DNA from: Okapia johnstoni
Lineage: Eukaryota; Chordata; Mammalia; Artiodactyla; Giraffidae
DNA: 64,000 nt
NCBI GenBank assembly: GCA_024291935.2
Contig: CM044310.1
Span: 121,034,213 to 121,098,212, forward strand
Reading direction: 5' to 3'
The notes under the pieces were generated by a model, which saw only the letters and a list, made by a program, of their open reading frames with translations, did not search any database and was not told the DNA's origin. A program made the position numbers and the translations under genes. Shown here one piece after another: positions 13,760 to 25,084 of this stretch; the stretch's first letter is position 1, and each line of letters opens with the position of its first letter.

Positions 13760-16110
13760 GATGAAAACCACTTATGAATCAATAAATAGTACATAGCAAC
13801 ACTCCCCAATTGAAACAACGTAAGCCAGAGAGGTAAATTAAATGTAATAGTCCTATTTAAAAAGCAGGAGGACAGAGTTGAAACTAATTTACTATTTTCC
13901 CTTGTATATCCCAAATGTCACCACTTTGACATGTTACTATAAAAGGTCACTAGTGAGAAATTGTGCTTTTTTGGTATACTATGTCTTTGAGATCCAGTGT
14001 ATTTGACATCTGCAGTACATTTTAATTTGCTGTGACCACGTTTCCAGTGCTCATTTGCCACACGTAGCCAGCCGGTAGCTGTACTGAGCAGGGCAGCTCA
14101 GCAGCCTTGGCCCTTTGGCCGGGCGTTTTTCCTCCCATGTATCCTCTTTGCTTTCGCTGTGCTTCTATCTTTGTGTAGTTTCTTGTCCTCAAGGAAATCA
14201 GATGTGCTGGGAAGATCAGAAACAAAGTAGTCAGAACAGAAAGGAGACAAGGTGAAAATTGGCCAGAGATATTAACATCTGTATTACTGTGTATGGTGGA
14301 TTGGGAGTTGGGAGGGGGCTTACATTAGGAGCCTCCGCACTTGTGGTTTGTCAGTTTTTTCAGAGATTTGCCCTGATGCCTTGGTGAACACCTGTTTTAT
14401 GGCATTGTTGTTCTTAGTTTTTTGGTGCTTACGTTGTCCCAGAAGTGGCCAATGTTTTCAGAATGTTACAAGCTCATCTTGTTACTAGCCCTGTAATCAG
14501 CAATAATTCTCCAGTTCCAAAGAACTGGTTCCTTTAAGAGGGGGACGCTATTCAGGACCAAATCTGAGTGCCAGGTATGCTTTTTGCTAGGAAATAAAGG
14601 CACATGTATAAAAACACAGATTCATACCAAAAGGTACATGGGTGTGTATACATATACAGAAATACCTCCAAATCCAATCTATGATTGCCTCACATTTTTA
14701 TGTCCCTTTTCAATAAAATGCTGATTACCCCTGAAAGCACTAATTTGCTGAATTCTAAAATATTTCTAAAATAGTTTCAGAGTTGCTTTTCTCAAACCAT
14801 TATAAAAACAAACCTACGAAAAGAAATTTAGGATGTGTTTGCTGTTCTCCTACTATCACCATCCTGCCCGCGACATGGTGAAAAACCAACCAATGGATGA
14901 TTTGATTCTATGAAGAGAAAAATATCGCCAGACGTCCCCATTGTTTAATATCAGGGGAAAGTGAGTTGGCTCAGGCATTAGGAGTCTGTGCCGAGGGACG
15001 TCCGTCACATCCAAACGTGAAGGGAAATGAACCACTGAGAACAAATTTGGTTTAAGAAAAAAACGGGGAAGATGCATCTGTCGCAGTCTCCCTTTCGTAA
15101 GCGTCCGGAAGCCAGAACCTCCACCGCAGGAGCCACGCCCCTTTACCCACACTCCCCGGCAGCCTGCTTCCGGCAGGGGCGACGGTGGGGTGGTGGTTCT
15201 CTTAGAGAGTTGTCTCAATTTTGGGTGGCCTCTCAGTAGCAGTTCTCAAGAGAGTTTTTTTGTCAGCCAGAGACTGGAGCTGGAGAGCTAGTAGATATCA
15301 CTGAGACTTATGCAAACTGTCCTGTCTATACACTCAGCTGCTCATGGGCTGAGAGAGGCCAGGGTTAAGTTATACTTTGAGGCTCGGGTTTCATGGATTT
15401 GTCACAAAGTGAAAGAAGCTATACTCCAAGGTCATTCACTAACTCCTGCCTCCCTTCCAAGGTCTAACACCTAATTTTATCTTGGCAATTTTTATTTTTT
15501 CCTCCCAAAGAGGCACTCCTCAGTCGTGTGAGGTTCGAATCCAATGAATCTGGACTGATCCCTGACTCAAGATACTTAAGAGAGACATTTATAGTAATGA
15601 TGCTCATATATTTTATATATGCACTGAAGACATACATACCAAATGTTGTACACAGAAAAATGAGTCATCTATACACTGAAAAGTCAAAAGTAATAGTTCC
15701 TATGTGCTGGGAACATGACGAAATATTTTTTCTCCTTTTTTTTTTTTTTAAAGTTTTCCATGATTGGGAGAAGTTTTTTCAAAGTGGTGGAAAGTGAATT
15801 TTATAGAAGCCCAGTAAATTTCAAGAAAATTTTAAAAGCAAAAACAAATATAACCAAAATTCCATGACGCCAACAAAACTATTTTAAGTTTTACACTTTC
15901 TCTGCTATGATTTGACCACATTCACTGTTTTATAGTTACAACAAAATAAATATTTATAATTTACTTACTAAGCAATGCTTAGAAATAAATTTTTCCATGT
16001 TGCCACACAGTCTTCTTAATTATCATTATGCTTACTATTCCTTTGAATGACTCTACCAAATTGCTTTCTCCTTCCCCTGCCCCACCTGCCACCAACTAAT
16101 TCTTTTTGAA
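13760..16110. other. intergenic DNA with an orphan GC-rich block
   Basis: Mostly AT-rich unique DNA. One part, 14840-15230, is richer in CpG than its surroundings and is described in the findings. A T-run lies near 15738. No exon is supported. Confidence 0.4.
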
Positions 16111-16111
16111 A

Positions 16112-16236
16112 AGATTATTTGTTTTTGGCCATGCCACACAGCATGTGGGATTTTTGTTCCCCATCTGGGGATCAGACCCATGCCCTTTGCGATGGAATCT
16201 CAGAGTCTTAATCACTGGACCACCAGGGAAGTCACT
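16112..16236 (-). repeat. CHR-2 SINE (minus)
   Basis: Reads in reverse from 'gacttccctggtggtccagt' through the 'gggtctgatccccagatggg' region to 'tgtgtggcatggccaaaaac', the CHR-2 pattern. Confidence 0.85.
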
Positions 16237-16394
16237 CCTCACTAACTCTTTAGGAAAAATAATCATGTCTTTACATTTCAAGAAACACAGATGTCAAAGT
16301 AAGTCTTAAGCAATTGGGCTGTTTGTGTTCCAAATATTTGCACTGGTTGACACTGATTTACAAAGCTCATCAACCCAGGCAATGATGGGGGGCG

Positions 16395-16800
16395 TGTATT
16401 AGTCTGCTTGGGCTGCCATAACAAACAGGTTAGCTGGCTTAAACAACAGAAATTTATTGCTGGAGGCTGGAAGTCCAAGTAACGGAGTTGTGGAGTTACA
16501 GAGGCTGAAAGTCCAAGATCAAGGTGCTGTCAGGGTTGGTTTCTGGTGAGACCTTTTTCGGTAACTTCTTCTGTGCACACTTGGCAAGAGAGAGTAATCT
16601 CTGCTCTTTCTTCCACTTCTCATGAGGCCACCAGTTCTATAGGCGTAGGACCCCACCTGTATGATCTCATTTAACCTTAATTCTCTCCCTAACGCCCTGT
16701 CTCTAAATTATGGGTTAGGGCTTCAACAGATGAACTCAGGGCGGGGTGGGGGGGGTGCTTGGCAGCACAAGACTCAGTCCATAGTAGAGGGTAGTTAAGC
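16395..16800 (+). repeat. ancient mammalian interspersed repeat
   Basis: Starts 'gtattagtctgcttgggctg' and contains 'cttaaacaacagaaatttat', 'ggaggctggaagtccaagta', 'ggtttctggtgagacctttt' and 'gggttagggcttcaacagat', a common old mammalian repeat related to the copy at 7.3 kb. A short internal duplication of the 'aagtccaag' part is visible. Confidence 0.55.
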
Positions 16801-16902
16801 ATTTCCTTCACATTGGAATTCATTCCCACCTTGCCAGGTTGCCTTTTATGTGATTTTACCTTCCCCTGTCCCTTTGAACATAGGCACCCTCTGACACAAC
16901 AG

Positions 16903-17098
16903 GCTTCCCTTGTGGCTCAGTGGTAAAGAATCTGCCTGCCAATGCAGGAAACACAGGTTCAATCCCTGAGTTGGGAAGAATCCCTGGAGAAGGAAATGGC
17001 AACCCACTCCAGTATTCTGGCCTGGGAAATCCCATGGACAGAGGAGCCTGGTGGGCTACAGTCCATGGGTTTGCAGAGTCAGACATGACTTAGGGACA
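16903..17098 (+). repeat. Bov-tA SINE (plus)
   Basis: Nearly consensus copy: 'cttgtggctcagtggtaaag', 'caggttcaatccctgagttg', 'ggcaacccactccagtattc' and 'gcagagtcagacatgactta'. Confidence 0.93.
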
Positions 17099-17242
17099 AA
17101 ACAAACCGTCTGACACTCCGTGTGAACCCACTAATACTCAAGCAGCAGCAACAACTACAAGATAGGGATGTGAATGACGAAATAAATCCTTGATTATGTT
17201 AAGCCCCTATGATTTAGGCATGATTACAACAGAACTGTATTG

Positions 17243-17590
17243 ATGGAGAAGACTCCTGAGAGTCCCTTGGACAGAAAGAAGATCAAACCAGTCAATCCTA
17301 AAGGAAATCAACCCTGAATATTCATTGGAAGGTTGATATTGAAGCTGAATCTCTAATACTTTGGCCACCTGATGTGAAGAGCTGACTCACTGAAAAAGAC
17401 CCTGATGCTGGGAAAGACTGAAGGCAGGAGGAGAAGGGGGTGACAGAGGATGAGATGGTTGGATGGCATTATGGATTCAAGGGACATGAGTTTGGGCAAA
17501 CTCTGGGAGGTAGTGAAGGACAGGGAGGCCTGGCATGCTGCTGTCCATGGGGTTTGCAAAGAGTCAGACACGACTTAGCAACTGAACAAC
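17243..17590 (+). repeat. BovB LINE 3' end (plus)
   Basis: BovB order is preserved: 'gaagactcctgagagtccct', 'aatcctaaaggaaatcaacc', 'ctaatactttggccacctga', 'accctgatgctgggaaagac', and a 'gagtcagacacgacttagca' tail. 5' truncated and non-functional. Confidence 0.9.
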
Positions 17591-17660
17591 AGACTTCCTG
17601 CCCCAAAACTGACAGAAATAGACAACAGTATCTATAGAAAGCAGTTAAGTTTATGCTCAG

Positions 17661-17678
17661 GCAAAAAAAAAAAAAAAA
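17661..17678. repeat. poly(A) tract
   Basis: An uninterrupted run of A about 17 bases long, probably a remnant retroposon tail. Confidence 0.8.
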
Positions 17679-17699
17679 TGAACAATGCTACAATCTGAG

Positions 17700-18480
17700 A
17701 CTAAATGCAGAAATCAAAAGATCACCATACGCAGCCCAAGGAGTTAAGTTCCCCTTGCCCACGCCGACAGAGCTCATCAACCTTTACTTGTGTTTTCAGT
17801 TTTTTTGATCACAATCCTCCCCACTCCCTACCAAGTAAAATACACATTTTACATTGCATCCAGTTTTCATCTTTAGATATATGGCTGAAAAGCTTCATAA
17901 AACAGTACTTGCCTTTACTATATTATGGATTTTGACTTATTTTATTCTATGTCATTACTTTGTAAGGCCGGTGGTCACCTGCTGATTTGATTTCACAACT
18001 CACTAATGGGCTGAAACACATGGTTTGAAAACACTCCATTACTAGGCTTCGAGTGTTTTTGTGATCTTTATAAGCCACTCCATACCCATAAAGACATGTG
18101 AGTTAAACTGGAAAATAGTATGCTACTGAGGATTCAGACGTGAAAGTGACATCACCTGTTTACGAAAAGGCCAAAACAGCTGGCAAGACTTCTGCTTGAA
18201 CAACAGCCTTCAGAAGTTCTACCAAGAGGAACAGAGACAAGGCTGACTTGGAGAAAGAGCTGGCAGATGGCTTTAAGGCAATTATACACTCACACAGAGA
18301 CCAGTGTTCCAGTGGGTGGTGCTGAAATGGGCATGGAAGAAAGCAGAGTCTTCTTTCATTCTTGACGGCTTATGCTCAAGGGTAAGCCCTCTTTAGTTGT
18401 GTTTGCAAGATGAGAGATTCCTCGCAGCCCTTCCAAGATTCTACGTGCTTTAGCCACATTAGCTCATTTAGAAAATGGGC
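17700..18480. other. unassigned intergenic DNA
   Basis: Unique-looking sequence without a recognised repeat or exon. On the minus strand it lies just downstream of the ZSCAN18-like remnant and may include its former 3' untranslated region. Confidence 0.35.
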
Positions 18481-18484
18481 AAAC

Positions 18485-19266
18485 TTACACCCACACAGAC
18501 ACCACAGGAAACCACGCAAGGGTTTGGAAAGAACTCGATGTGTGATTCAGAACATTCACGCAGGCAGCTGTCCTGTGCCGGCACGTTACAGCAAAGGGGC
18601 TCATCTCTGCCTCAGAGTGAGCGGGGCAAACATCACCTTCCACGTGTTCCAGGACCCACCGGGCCTCCGCTGGTCCGGGCTCCACGTGCAGACCGCTGAG
18701 GGCCCAGGGCCGTCTCAGACGCAGAGACTCTCTCCTTCTCATGGTCTCCTGGTGCCCGGCCAGGGCCACGCTGAAGTGGAAGTGTCCAGTAGCCCTGCCC
18801 ACCTGGATCTTCCTGCTGTGGCTCCTGAGATGATCCGTGAAATGGCGGGTCCCCCCACAGGTCTCCCCACAGGGCCTGCACGCCTGTGGCTTCCCTCGGG
18901 AGCCCCGACCCCCAGCCAGGTTCACGTACTGCAGGGCAGCAGGCAGCTAGAAGTGCCCGGTCCTGCCGGGCCACAGGTCCTGCACTGTGCCCGGCCACAG
19001 CGGGTGCCTTCTTCATGTGGCATTGCCGGTGGCTGCTCCTGCTGGAGACACCCTGGGGCCCTCCCCACCCGCACCCTCTGCGCAAGGCCTCTTTCTTCCC
19101 CAGCCTTGCTGCGGGGTGCCTGGGGTGATGGGTGGTCGGACTCGCCCCAGCTGTGCCACTCTCCTGGGTGGCTCCTGGATGACTGACAGCCTGCGGGCTA
19201 CGGTGAGAAGGCCGGATCCCCCTCCCGAGGATCCAGAACCTTCTGCAGCTGGCTTTCCTCCCACGT
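18485..19266 (-). pseudogene. ZSCAN18: ZSCAN18-like zinc-finger exon, decayed
   Basis: On the minus strand, around 18925 down to 18700, the text RGKPQACRPCGETCGGTRHF then TDHLRSH and HFHFSVALAGHQE aligns with the two C-terminal fingers recalled for human ZSCAN18 (RGKPYACGECGEAF..., FHFSLALAEHQKTH). Finger 1 keeps C, C, H, H. Finger 2 has lost both cysteines and its last histidine (Met). Upstream, in another frame around 19210-19100, RLSVIQEPPRRVAQLGRVRP aligns with a ZSCAN18 linker segment (RQSVIQ.P..R..A.LG..RP). A frameshift therefore separates the parts. Position between ZNF135 and ZNF329, on the minus strand, agrees with the human order. Identification rests on remembered sequence. Confidence 0.65.
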
Positions 19267-19904
19267 GGCAGTGCCCCCAAGGAGCAAATTAGAATTTCCC
19301 TCATGAGCATCTTACGTGCTCTCTTTGCTTTCCCGCCGCTTCCTGCTGCCTGAAACAAGGTCACAACGTGAGTGGTCCTGACTCACGGGGCTCAGAGGAG
19401 ATGGCTACGGGAGCAGGTGAACTCACAGGACGTGGGGGTGAGGATGGAGGGTCTGGGCAAGTGGGAAGGAGTGGGCAAGGGCACGCCATCGTCGACCAAC
19501 TGAGGGAGCCGAGGACTCGGGCAGGATCACAGTTGCTGAGGGCCGTGGCACGGGCCAGGCTGGTCTCAGTCTGCTTTCCCGTCTCTGAGTCCCTGAGCTC
19601 GTGGCTGCCTGAAAGACCCTCACTCCCCGCCCACCTTATCGCTAAAGTGGCCACATGACTTAGTGCTGGCCCCAAAGTGCAAGTGGAAGGGCTCCTACTG
19701 CCGTGAGAGCCGGGCCAGTCAGCCCAGACTGCGAGCTGAAGCTGGCAATGGACTGTCTTGAGGTGGGACTGTCACCAGGAAGGGTCAAACGCACCCGTGT
19801 TGTAACTAATGTTACGCTGGAGGCCCCAATGATGCACACCTCCTGGGATTTATACCCTTGGGTACACCCCCTGCTACTCCCGAGCCCAACACGCCCCCCC
19901 CCCC

Positions 19905-19905
<1 letters not shown>

Positions 19906-19943
<38 letters not shown>
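19906..19943. repeat. (CA)n microsatellite
   Basis: About 18 CA units preceded by a C-run. A likely length-variable microsatellite. Confidence 0.95.
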
Positions 19944-19947
<4 letters not shown>

Positions 19948-20027
19948 GCTTGGCCACGTGACCTATATAGTCTGCAGGACATTAGCACACCTGATGCAAA
20001 GGCTTGAAAGCACCCGCGCGACAGTAC

Positions 20028-20160
20028 TTGGTGTGTTAGTCGCTCAGTCGTGTCCGACTCTTTGTGATCCCGTGGACTGTAGCCCAACAGGCTCCTCTGC
20101 CCATGCAGTTATCCAGGCACTGGACGGGGTTGCCATTTCACAGGGCCCACCCTCCTGGAG
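20028..20160 (-). repeat. Bov-tA SINE fragment (minus)
   Basis: 'gtcgctcagtcgtgtccgac', 'gtggactgtagcccaacagg' and 'ctcctctgcccatgcag' mark the tail half of Bov-tA. The tRNA head is replaced by unrelated sequence. Confidence 0.85.
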
Positions 20161-20164
20161 TGCT

Positions 20165-21540
20165 CCCTCCCGAACCCAGCTGCCTGCCACACTGTGAGGC
20201 AGTGAAGCAACACGAACAAGGACCCAGGCTGAGCGCTTCAGCTGAGCTTGGGCCAAGGGCCGACGCCCACTGCCAGGGGGTGAGTGAGGCCGCCCAGGAC
20301 ACCCCAGCCTGACTCAAGCCTCCAGGTGACACTGCCCAGCAGAAGGGCTGCCCGGCTGCCCAGTCAGTCCACAGAATGGTAGCACCTAACACTGCTGTCC
20401 TTACGTGCCCATGTTTTGGGGCGGTTTTAGTACCTGGCAGGAGGTCACTGCGGCAGCCAACAGCTGGGAAGGGCAGGTGGTGGGAGGACGAGAGAAGTCA
20501 AAGTTGAGATCTCTACCGAGGATCTTGGGAAATGTGTTCAAGGTCAGATACATTTAGCATGTCTTTAAAACAGGGTGGGGTCAGGGTTCCTGAGACCAGC
20601 AGTGCTGGGAGAGGGTGAGCGGGGAGGCCGCAGAGGCAGGTCTTGCCTGCAGCGGTGGTGTCTGAGATCTTTGTGCTGTCTCCAGCGGGGCCTCATTGGT
20701 CCCCCTCCCCACCCCTCCCCTGTACACAGGCACCTCTGGAAACTTCAGCTTCTGAAATGGCAGCGCAGCCACAACTGAGGCTCCTGATCCAGAGAGGCCG
20801 GCCCCTCCGCGTCAGGATCACAGCAAGATGCTTGGGGAGCACGGTCCTGGTTCTGCCAAGGGGCCTCATTTCTCGGCCCCACCCCAGGGCTCTGCGGCTG
20901 CAGCACTGCCGACCTTCTCGGGGCCGGGCCCGCCCTGGGCACGCAGGGTGCTGCACGTCACCCCAGCCTCTTCCTTGTAGATGCCAGGATGGACGCCCGA
21001 AGGGGCCTACAAGCTGCCTACCACCCCACACTGAGGACCAGTCCTTTAGTCCTCGGAGTCTCCTCTGTCCCTTCACCACACATGGGCTCCAGGCCTGCGC
21101 TCAGGGGCGGCAGGGCCACGACAGGGCAGACAGACATCCTCCACAGAAGCCACGAAGGAGATGAGGTCGGGAGTCCTGGCTGGTGGGAGCGGGAACCCAA
21201 GGATCACAGACGCAGCAGGAAGGGTGAGGAGGGGACCGAGAGTGCACTGCGCATGGCCAGAGGGACAGAGAGGAGGCTGCAGTCACCACGGTGGGTCGGG
21301 GGGCAGCATGCAGTCAGGGGCCACTTGGCCAGGACTCCCCAGGAGGTGACGGGAGGGCTTGCGTCAGAGCCCCTCCCCGGTCTCAGGGAGCTCCGAGTCC
21401 CCCACCTCCAGCCTCAGCTCAGGACCAGGCCCATCCCCGTTTCCCAGGGAGGCGGCGGCCTGGGTGCCCACCCTGCTCCTCCCCTGGCCTCCTTGGGGCG
21501 GCTGGGGGTGCACTGATGATGAAGGGGGGAAGGCACTGAC
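20165..21540. other. GC-rich intron-like DNA inside the ZSCAN18 remnant
   Basis: GC-rich, with many overlapping open frames on both strands, none matching a known domain. By position it should hold the KRAB-like exon of ZSCAN18, but I could not recognise one. Confidence 0.35.
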
Positions 21541-21559
21541 AAGCCCGGGTGGACGGGCC

Positions 21560-21722
21560 TGGGAGCGGCTGGGAGAGAGGGCCCTTCAGCTTCCACTCGG
21601 CCTCTGTGAGCTCGGCCTCTCTGATCTCCTCCACGACGTCCCCCTGTTCCAGGAAGAACAGGGTCTGGGGCCGGAGAGGCTGCGAGAAGGGAAGGCAAAG
21701 CTGGAGAGACTGGATCTCATGG
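21560..21722 (-). pseudogene. ZSCAN18: ZSCAN18-like internal exon remnant
   Basis: Minus-strand translation near 21700-21570 gives LRPQTLFFLEQGDVVEEIRE, then AELTEAEWKLKG. This aligns with the recalled ZSCAN18 segment PDPLFLEQRRVREAKTEEDG...TEQKLKS. It lies upstream, on the same strand, of the decayed finger exon, in the order expected for ZSCAN18. It merges directly into a BovB fragment at about 21722, so the 5' side of the exon is gone or replaced. Moderate confidence: the match is short and from memory. Confidence 0.5.
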
Positions 21723-21948
21723 CTTTGTTGTTGTTCAGTCACCAAGTCGTGTCCAACTCTTTGCGACCCCATGGGCTGCAGCATGCCAGGCCTCCCTGTC
21801 CATCACCATCTCCCAGAGCATGCTCAAACTCATGTCCATTGAGTCAGTGATGCCATCCAACCACCTTGTCCTCTGTCATCCCTTTCTCCTCCTGCCTTCA
21901 ATCTTTTCCAGCATCAGGGTCTTTTCTAATGAGTCAGCTCTTCTACCA
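21722..21948 (-). repeat. BovB/Bov-A tail (minus)
   Basis: 'gttgttcagtcaccaagtcg', 'ccaactctttgcgaccccat', 'tgtccatcaccatctcccag' and 'gtgatgccatccaaccacct' are the reversed 3' end of BovB. Confidence 0.9.
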
Positions 21949-22635
21949 CAAACCTAGCAGCTTAATATAATGCAGATTTATCATCTCATGACCTTAATAA
22001 CCTCAGTGGCCTTCCCCCTGACTCTGTCCCTAGGAGCTGGTCACAGTTCCGAGGGGAGCCACCCGGGGCTCTCAGGCCACCCCGACCAGTGTCAGCAGGT
22101 CACAGTCAGTGCTGCTCAACCTAGGAGGGAGGCCCCCAGGTCCTCCTAGACCTCTCTGTGGCCCATTCCTCCCATCCTCTACGGGAACACCCTCTCATCA
22201 CCCAGGTTCTGAAGAGAGAAATTATCCTCGTGCCCTGAGCTGTGGATGCTAAACCCAGAGCAGCTTCTGCCTGGACGCTCCCATCCATGGCGGGGCAGAG
22301 GTCTCCCCTGGACACCCCTCCTCCATTTCCCCCATCCTTTCTTACATAAACTGTCCTGAGACCCTGACCCAGGCACTTCTCGTCTGAAAAAGGTCCAAAG
22401 AAACCCCACCTTTTCACTCCTCAACAAATTATTGAAACAACAACATATGACTTGTGATGGAGGAAAAACCACGCACAGCCAACAGTCCCTTAGGAAAACC
22501 ACATTTATCTCTCTGTGATCAACTTCCAACCTACATCCGTATGTGTGCGTGCCTTTACATGGCTGCAGCCACGCGAATCTATTTTATGCTTTCGGTTGCC
22601 GGCCATATAATGAGTATTTTCAATACAACAAAATC

Positions 22636-22641
22636 TTTATT
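22636..22641 (-). terminator. ZNF329: candidate ZNF329 poly(A) signal
   Basis: AATAAA on the minus strand, about 0.8 kb downstream of the ZNF329 stop codon and followed by T-rich sequence. It is the first exact hexamer I noticed on that strand after the stop. Assignment is by position. Confidence 0.5.
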
Positions 22642-23444
22642 GTTATGATTCGGCACGGCTGCACAAAACAAATCACGAGTGTCCCAAATGGACAGTGAGG
22701 GGTGACAACATAAACACGACAACTCAGGGTGTTCTGTTTGCTTGGCTCAACACCTAAAGCACTGCCTCGCGCTTCTCAGCAGCAGCCCCTTCCCTCTTGG
22801 AGGAATCTGCTCAGTCTCCTCTTAGAGGAAACATCATTGTTCATTCACAAGCAGCTTCCTCACCCAGCGGCCACGTTGAAACGAGCCCATGGTACCGGGC
22901 AGGACGGTAACGTGGGAACCCATTCAAGCGGCGATCCGCTGCAGCTCTGCAGTCACCGCAGGGGGGAGTAGTGTGTAGGGTTTTGCTGATAGAGATAAGC
23001 ACGCAAAGGCTCCAGCCAAAAGTCTCCCTCACTGGACTCTAGTATGACTCTGCTTACTGAGGTGAGGCAAACACTCCCTGTCAAGGACTCCTCACCCCGA
23101 TTACGTAGGAGCCTTGCGGTTCCAGGATTCCAACGTTTGGGCAGGTGGCTTCTCCAGGGGAGCACAGGCTTTTCTCCTGTGTGTGCACCGTCACGTGTGT
23201 GCACCGTCACGTGTGGTACAGGTGGAGTCATCCATGACGCCTTCACCACGTCTATCACCATTCTGTATTCTCTTCAGGAGTTCCTGAACCTACGACTGAA
23301 GAGTGTGGCTCAGGAACATCTCACACCTGTCGATTCAGGGCAGGGCTCAGAGAAGTGCTCTCCCCTGACAGGGAGGTGCCGCGCCTGGAGACCCGCCTCC
23401 CGCACCAAGGTGTCTGAGAGCCAGGGAGAGAGGGTGGCCCATGT

Positions 23445-25064
23445 TCACTGCATGCCCACGGGCTGCTCGCCGGGGTGTGAGCTCTGGTGTCGGACGAGGG
23501 CGGAGCCCCTCCGGAACGTCTTCCCACACTGGGGACAGCGGCCGGGGCCCTCCCTGCTGTGGAGCCGCTGGTGCACGGCCAGGTGCGAGTTCTGCCTGAA
23601 GGACTTGCCACACTCCGGGCACTGGTACGGTGTCTCCCTGGTGTGGATCCTCCTGTGCTTGGTCAGACAGGAGCTGTCCCTGAAAGCCCGGCCGCACTGA
23701 TTACACTCGTAGGGCTTCTCGCCAGTGTGAGTCCTCTGGTGCCGGATGAGGCCAGCGATGTTCCTGAACAGCTTCTGACACTGGTCGCAGCCGTAGGGCT
23801 TCTCGCCAGTGTGAATCCTCTGGTGCCGGATGAGGTACGCGCTCTCGATGAACGTCTTCCCACACTCCTTGCACTCGAAGGGCTTCTCCCCGGAGTGGAT
23901 CTTTTGATGCACGATGAGGTGAGAATTGCGGCTGAAGGACTTCCCACACTCTGCACACTCGAAGGGCTTCTCTCCAGTGTGAGTCCTCTCGTGCTGGCTG
24001 AGGTATGAGCCATCTCGGAAGGCCTTTCCGCATCTGCTGCATTCATAGGGCTTCTCGCCAGTGTGGATCCTGAGGTGCACGGTGAGGTGGGAGATGTCCG
24101 TGAAAGGCTTCCCACACTCGTTGCATCGGTATGGCTTCTCCCCCGTGTGAGTCCTCTGATGGAGGATCAGGGACGAATTTCGGTTGAAGGTTTTCCCACA
24201 TTCTGGACACTCATAAGGTTTCTCCCCAGTGTGAATTCTCTGGTGTTGTGTCAGAGCTGACCCATCACTGAAGGCCTTCCCGCATTTACTGCACTTGTAG
24301 GGCTTCTCTCCTGTATGGATTCTTTGATGCACAATTAGGTTGTAGTTCTTGCTGAAGGACTTTCCACACTCATTACAGGTGTAAGGTTTCTCACCAGTGT
24401 GAGTTCGGTGATGCAAGACGAGGGAAGAGTTCCGCTTGAAGCACTTGCCGCATTCGGTACATTTATACAATTTCTCTCCAGGGCCGCTCCTCCTGCTTTC
24501 ACTAAGAGATGGACTCAGGGTAAAAAGGTTCCCAAAGTCCTCGCCTTCATACAGTTTATTCCCTCGTGTCATGATTTTCTGTTGGCCAAGAGGGGTAAAA
24601 TGGTTGAAAGACTTCACACTGTCAGGGTATCTGTAGGGCTTCTCTCGGGTCTGAGTTCTTCCAAACCGAGTTACTTCCACAGAATGGCTGAAGGCTTTCC
24701 CGCATGAGTCCCTGTCACCCACTCTCTTAGCTGCGTAGCTTTTCTGACCATCGTGTGAAGCTGGGTCACAATCCAGACTTTTAACATCTGAGCCACGCAC
24801 ACGGATACCGTTTGTTGCAGGAACTCTCTGACATCGTGGAAGATCTGTGCTCATGCTCAAATGCTTCCCAAACCCAGGATGTTCAGGAGCTGCCTCCTGG
24901 GGCCCTTGCTCCTCCTGAGTTAAGGCTGATGGCCTCAAACGTCCCTCTGGGTTCTCAGAGTCCCAGCTGGCCCTCAGCGTGGAGAGACGAGGAGCCTCTC
25001 TCGCGAATGCCTCCATCTCCACGTCACAGGACAGTCCTTCCTCAGGCACACTCCGAGCTGTCAT
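23445..25064 (-). CDS. ZNF329: ZNF329 coding exon (12 C2H2 fingers)
   Basis: A single uninterrupted exon encodes 539 residues. It starts at ATG 25064-25062, 20 bases inside an exon whose acceptor (tttccag) ends at 25085, and stops at TGA 23447-23445. The product matches recalled human ZNF329 nearly throughout: [35 protein letters not shown], and the C-terminal [14 protein letters not shown]. There is no KRAB or SCAN domain. The acidic N-terminus (about 1-130) is followed by degenerate finger relics ([20 protein letters not shown]), then twelve good fingers from about residue 200 to 530. Role: predicted nuclear DNA-binding regulator with unknown targets. The human protein begins two codons before an in-frame LKM. 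Here that upstream ATG reads ACA, so the inner ATG is used. Confidence 0.95.
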   Translation of the reverse strand: MTARSVPEEGLSCDVEMEAFAREAPRLSTLRASWDSENPEGRLRPSALTQEEQGPQEAAPEHPGFGKHLSMSTDLPRCQRVPATNGIRVRGSDVKSLDCDPASHDGQKSYAAKRVGDRDSCGKAFSHSVEVTRFGRTQTREKPYRYPDSVKSFNHFTPLGQQKIMTRGNKLYEGEDFGNLFTLSPSLSESRRSGPGEKLYKCTECGKCFKRNSSLVLHHRTHTGEKPYTCNECGKSFSKNYNLIVHQRIHTGEKPYKCSKCGKAFSDGSALTQHQRIHTGEKPYECPECGKTFNRNSSLILHQRTHTGEKPYRCNECGKPFTDISHLTVHLRIHTGEKPYECSRCGKAFRDGSYLSQHERTHTGEKPFECAECGKSFSRNSHLIVHQKIHSGEKPFECKECGKTFIESAYLIRHQRIHTGEKPYGCDQCQKLFRNIAGLIRHQRTHTGEKPYECNQCGRAFRDSSCLTKHRRIHTRETPYQCPECGKSFRQNSHLAVHQRLHSREGPGRCPQCGKTFRRGSALVRHQSSHPGEQPVGMQ

Positions 25065-25084
25065 TTTCAATCCTGTGTCCCAGG

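Noticed and set aside
16903..17098. tRNA-like box A/B sequence as a tRNA gene
   Set aside because: It is the tRNA-derived head of a Bov-tA SINE. The cloverleaf does not continue into a full tRNA, and the same applies to the other SINE heads in the window.
18410..19186. 258-codon plus-strand frame
   Set aside because: It is antisense to the ZSCAN18-like remnant and has no recognisable domain.
23487..24260. Plus-strand frames opposite ZNF329 fingers
   Set aside because: Same cause: periodic antisense of the zinc-finger exon.
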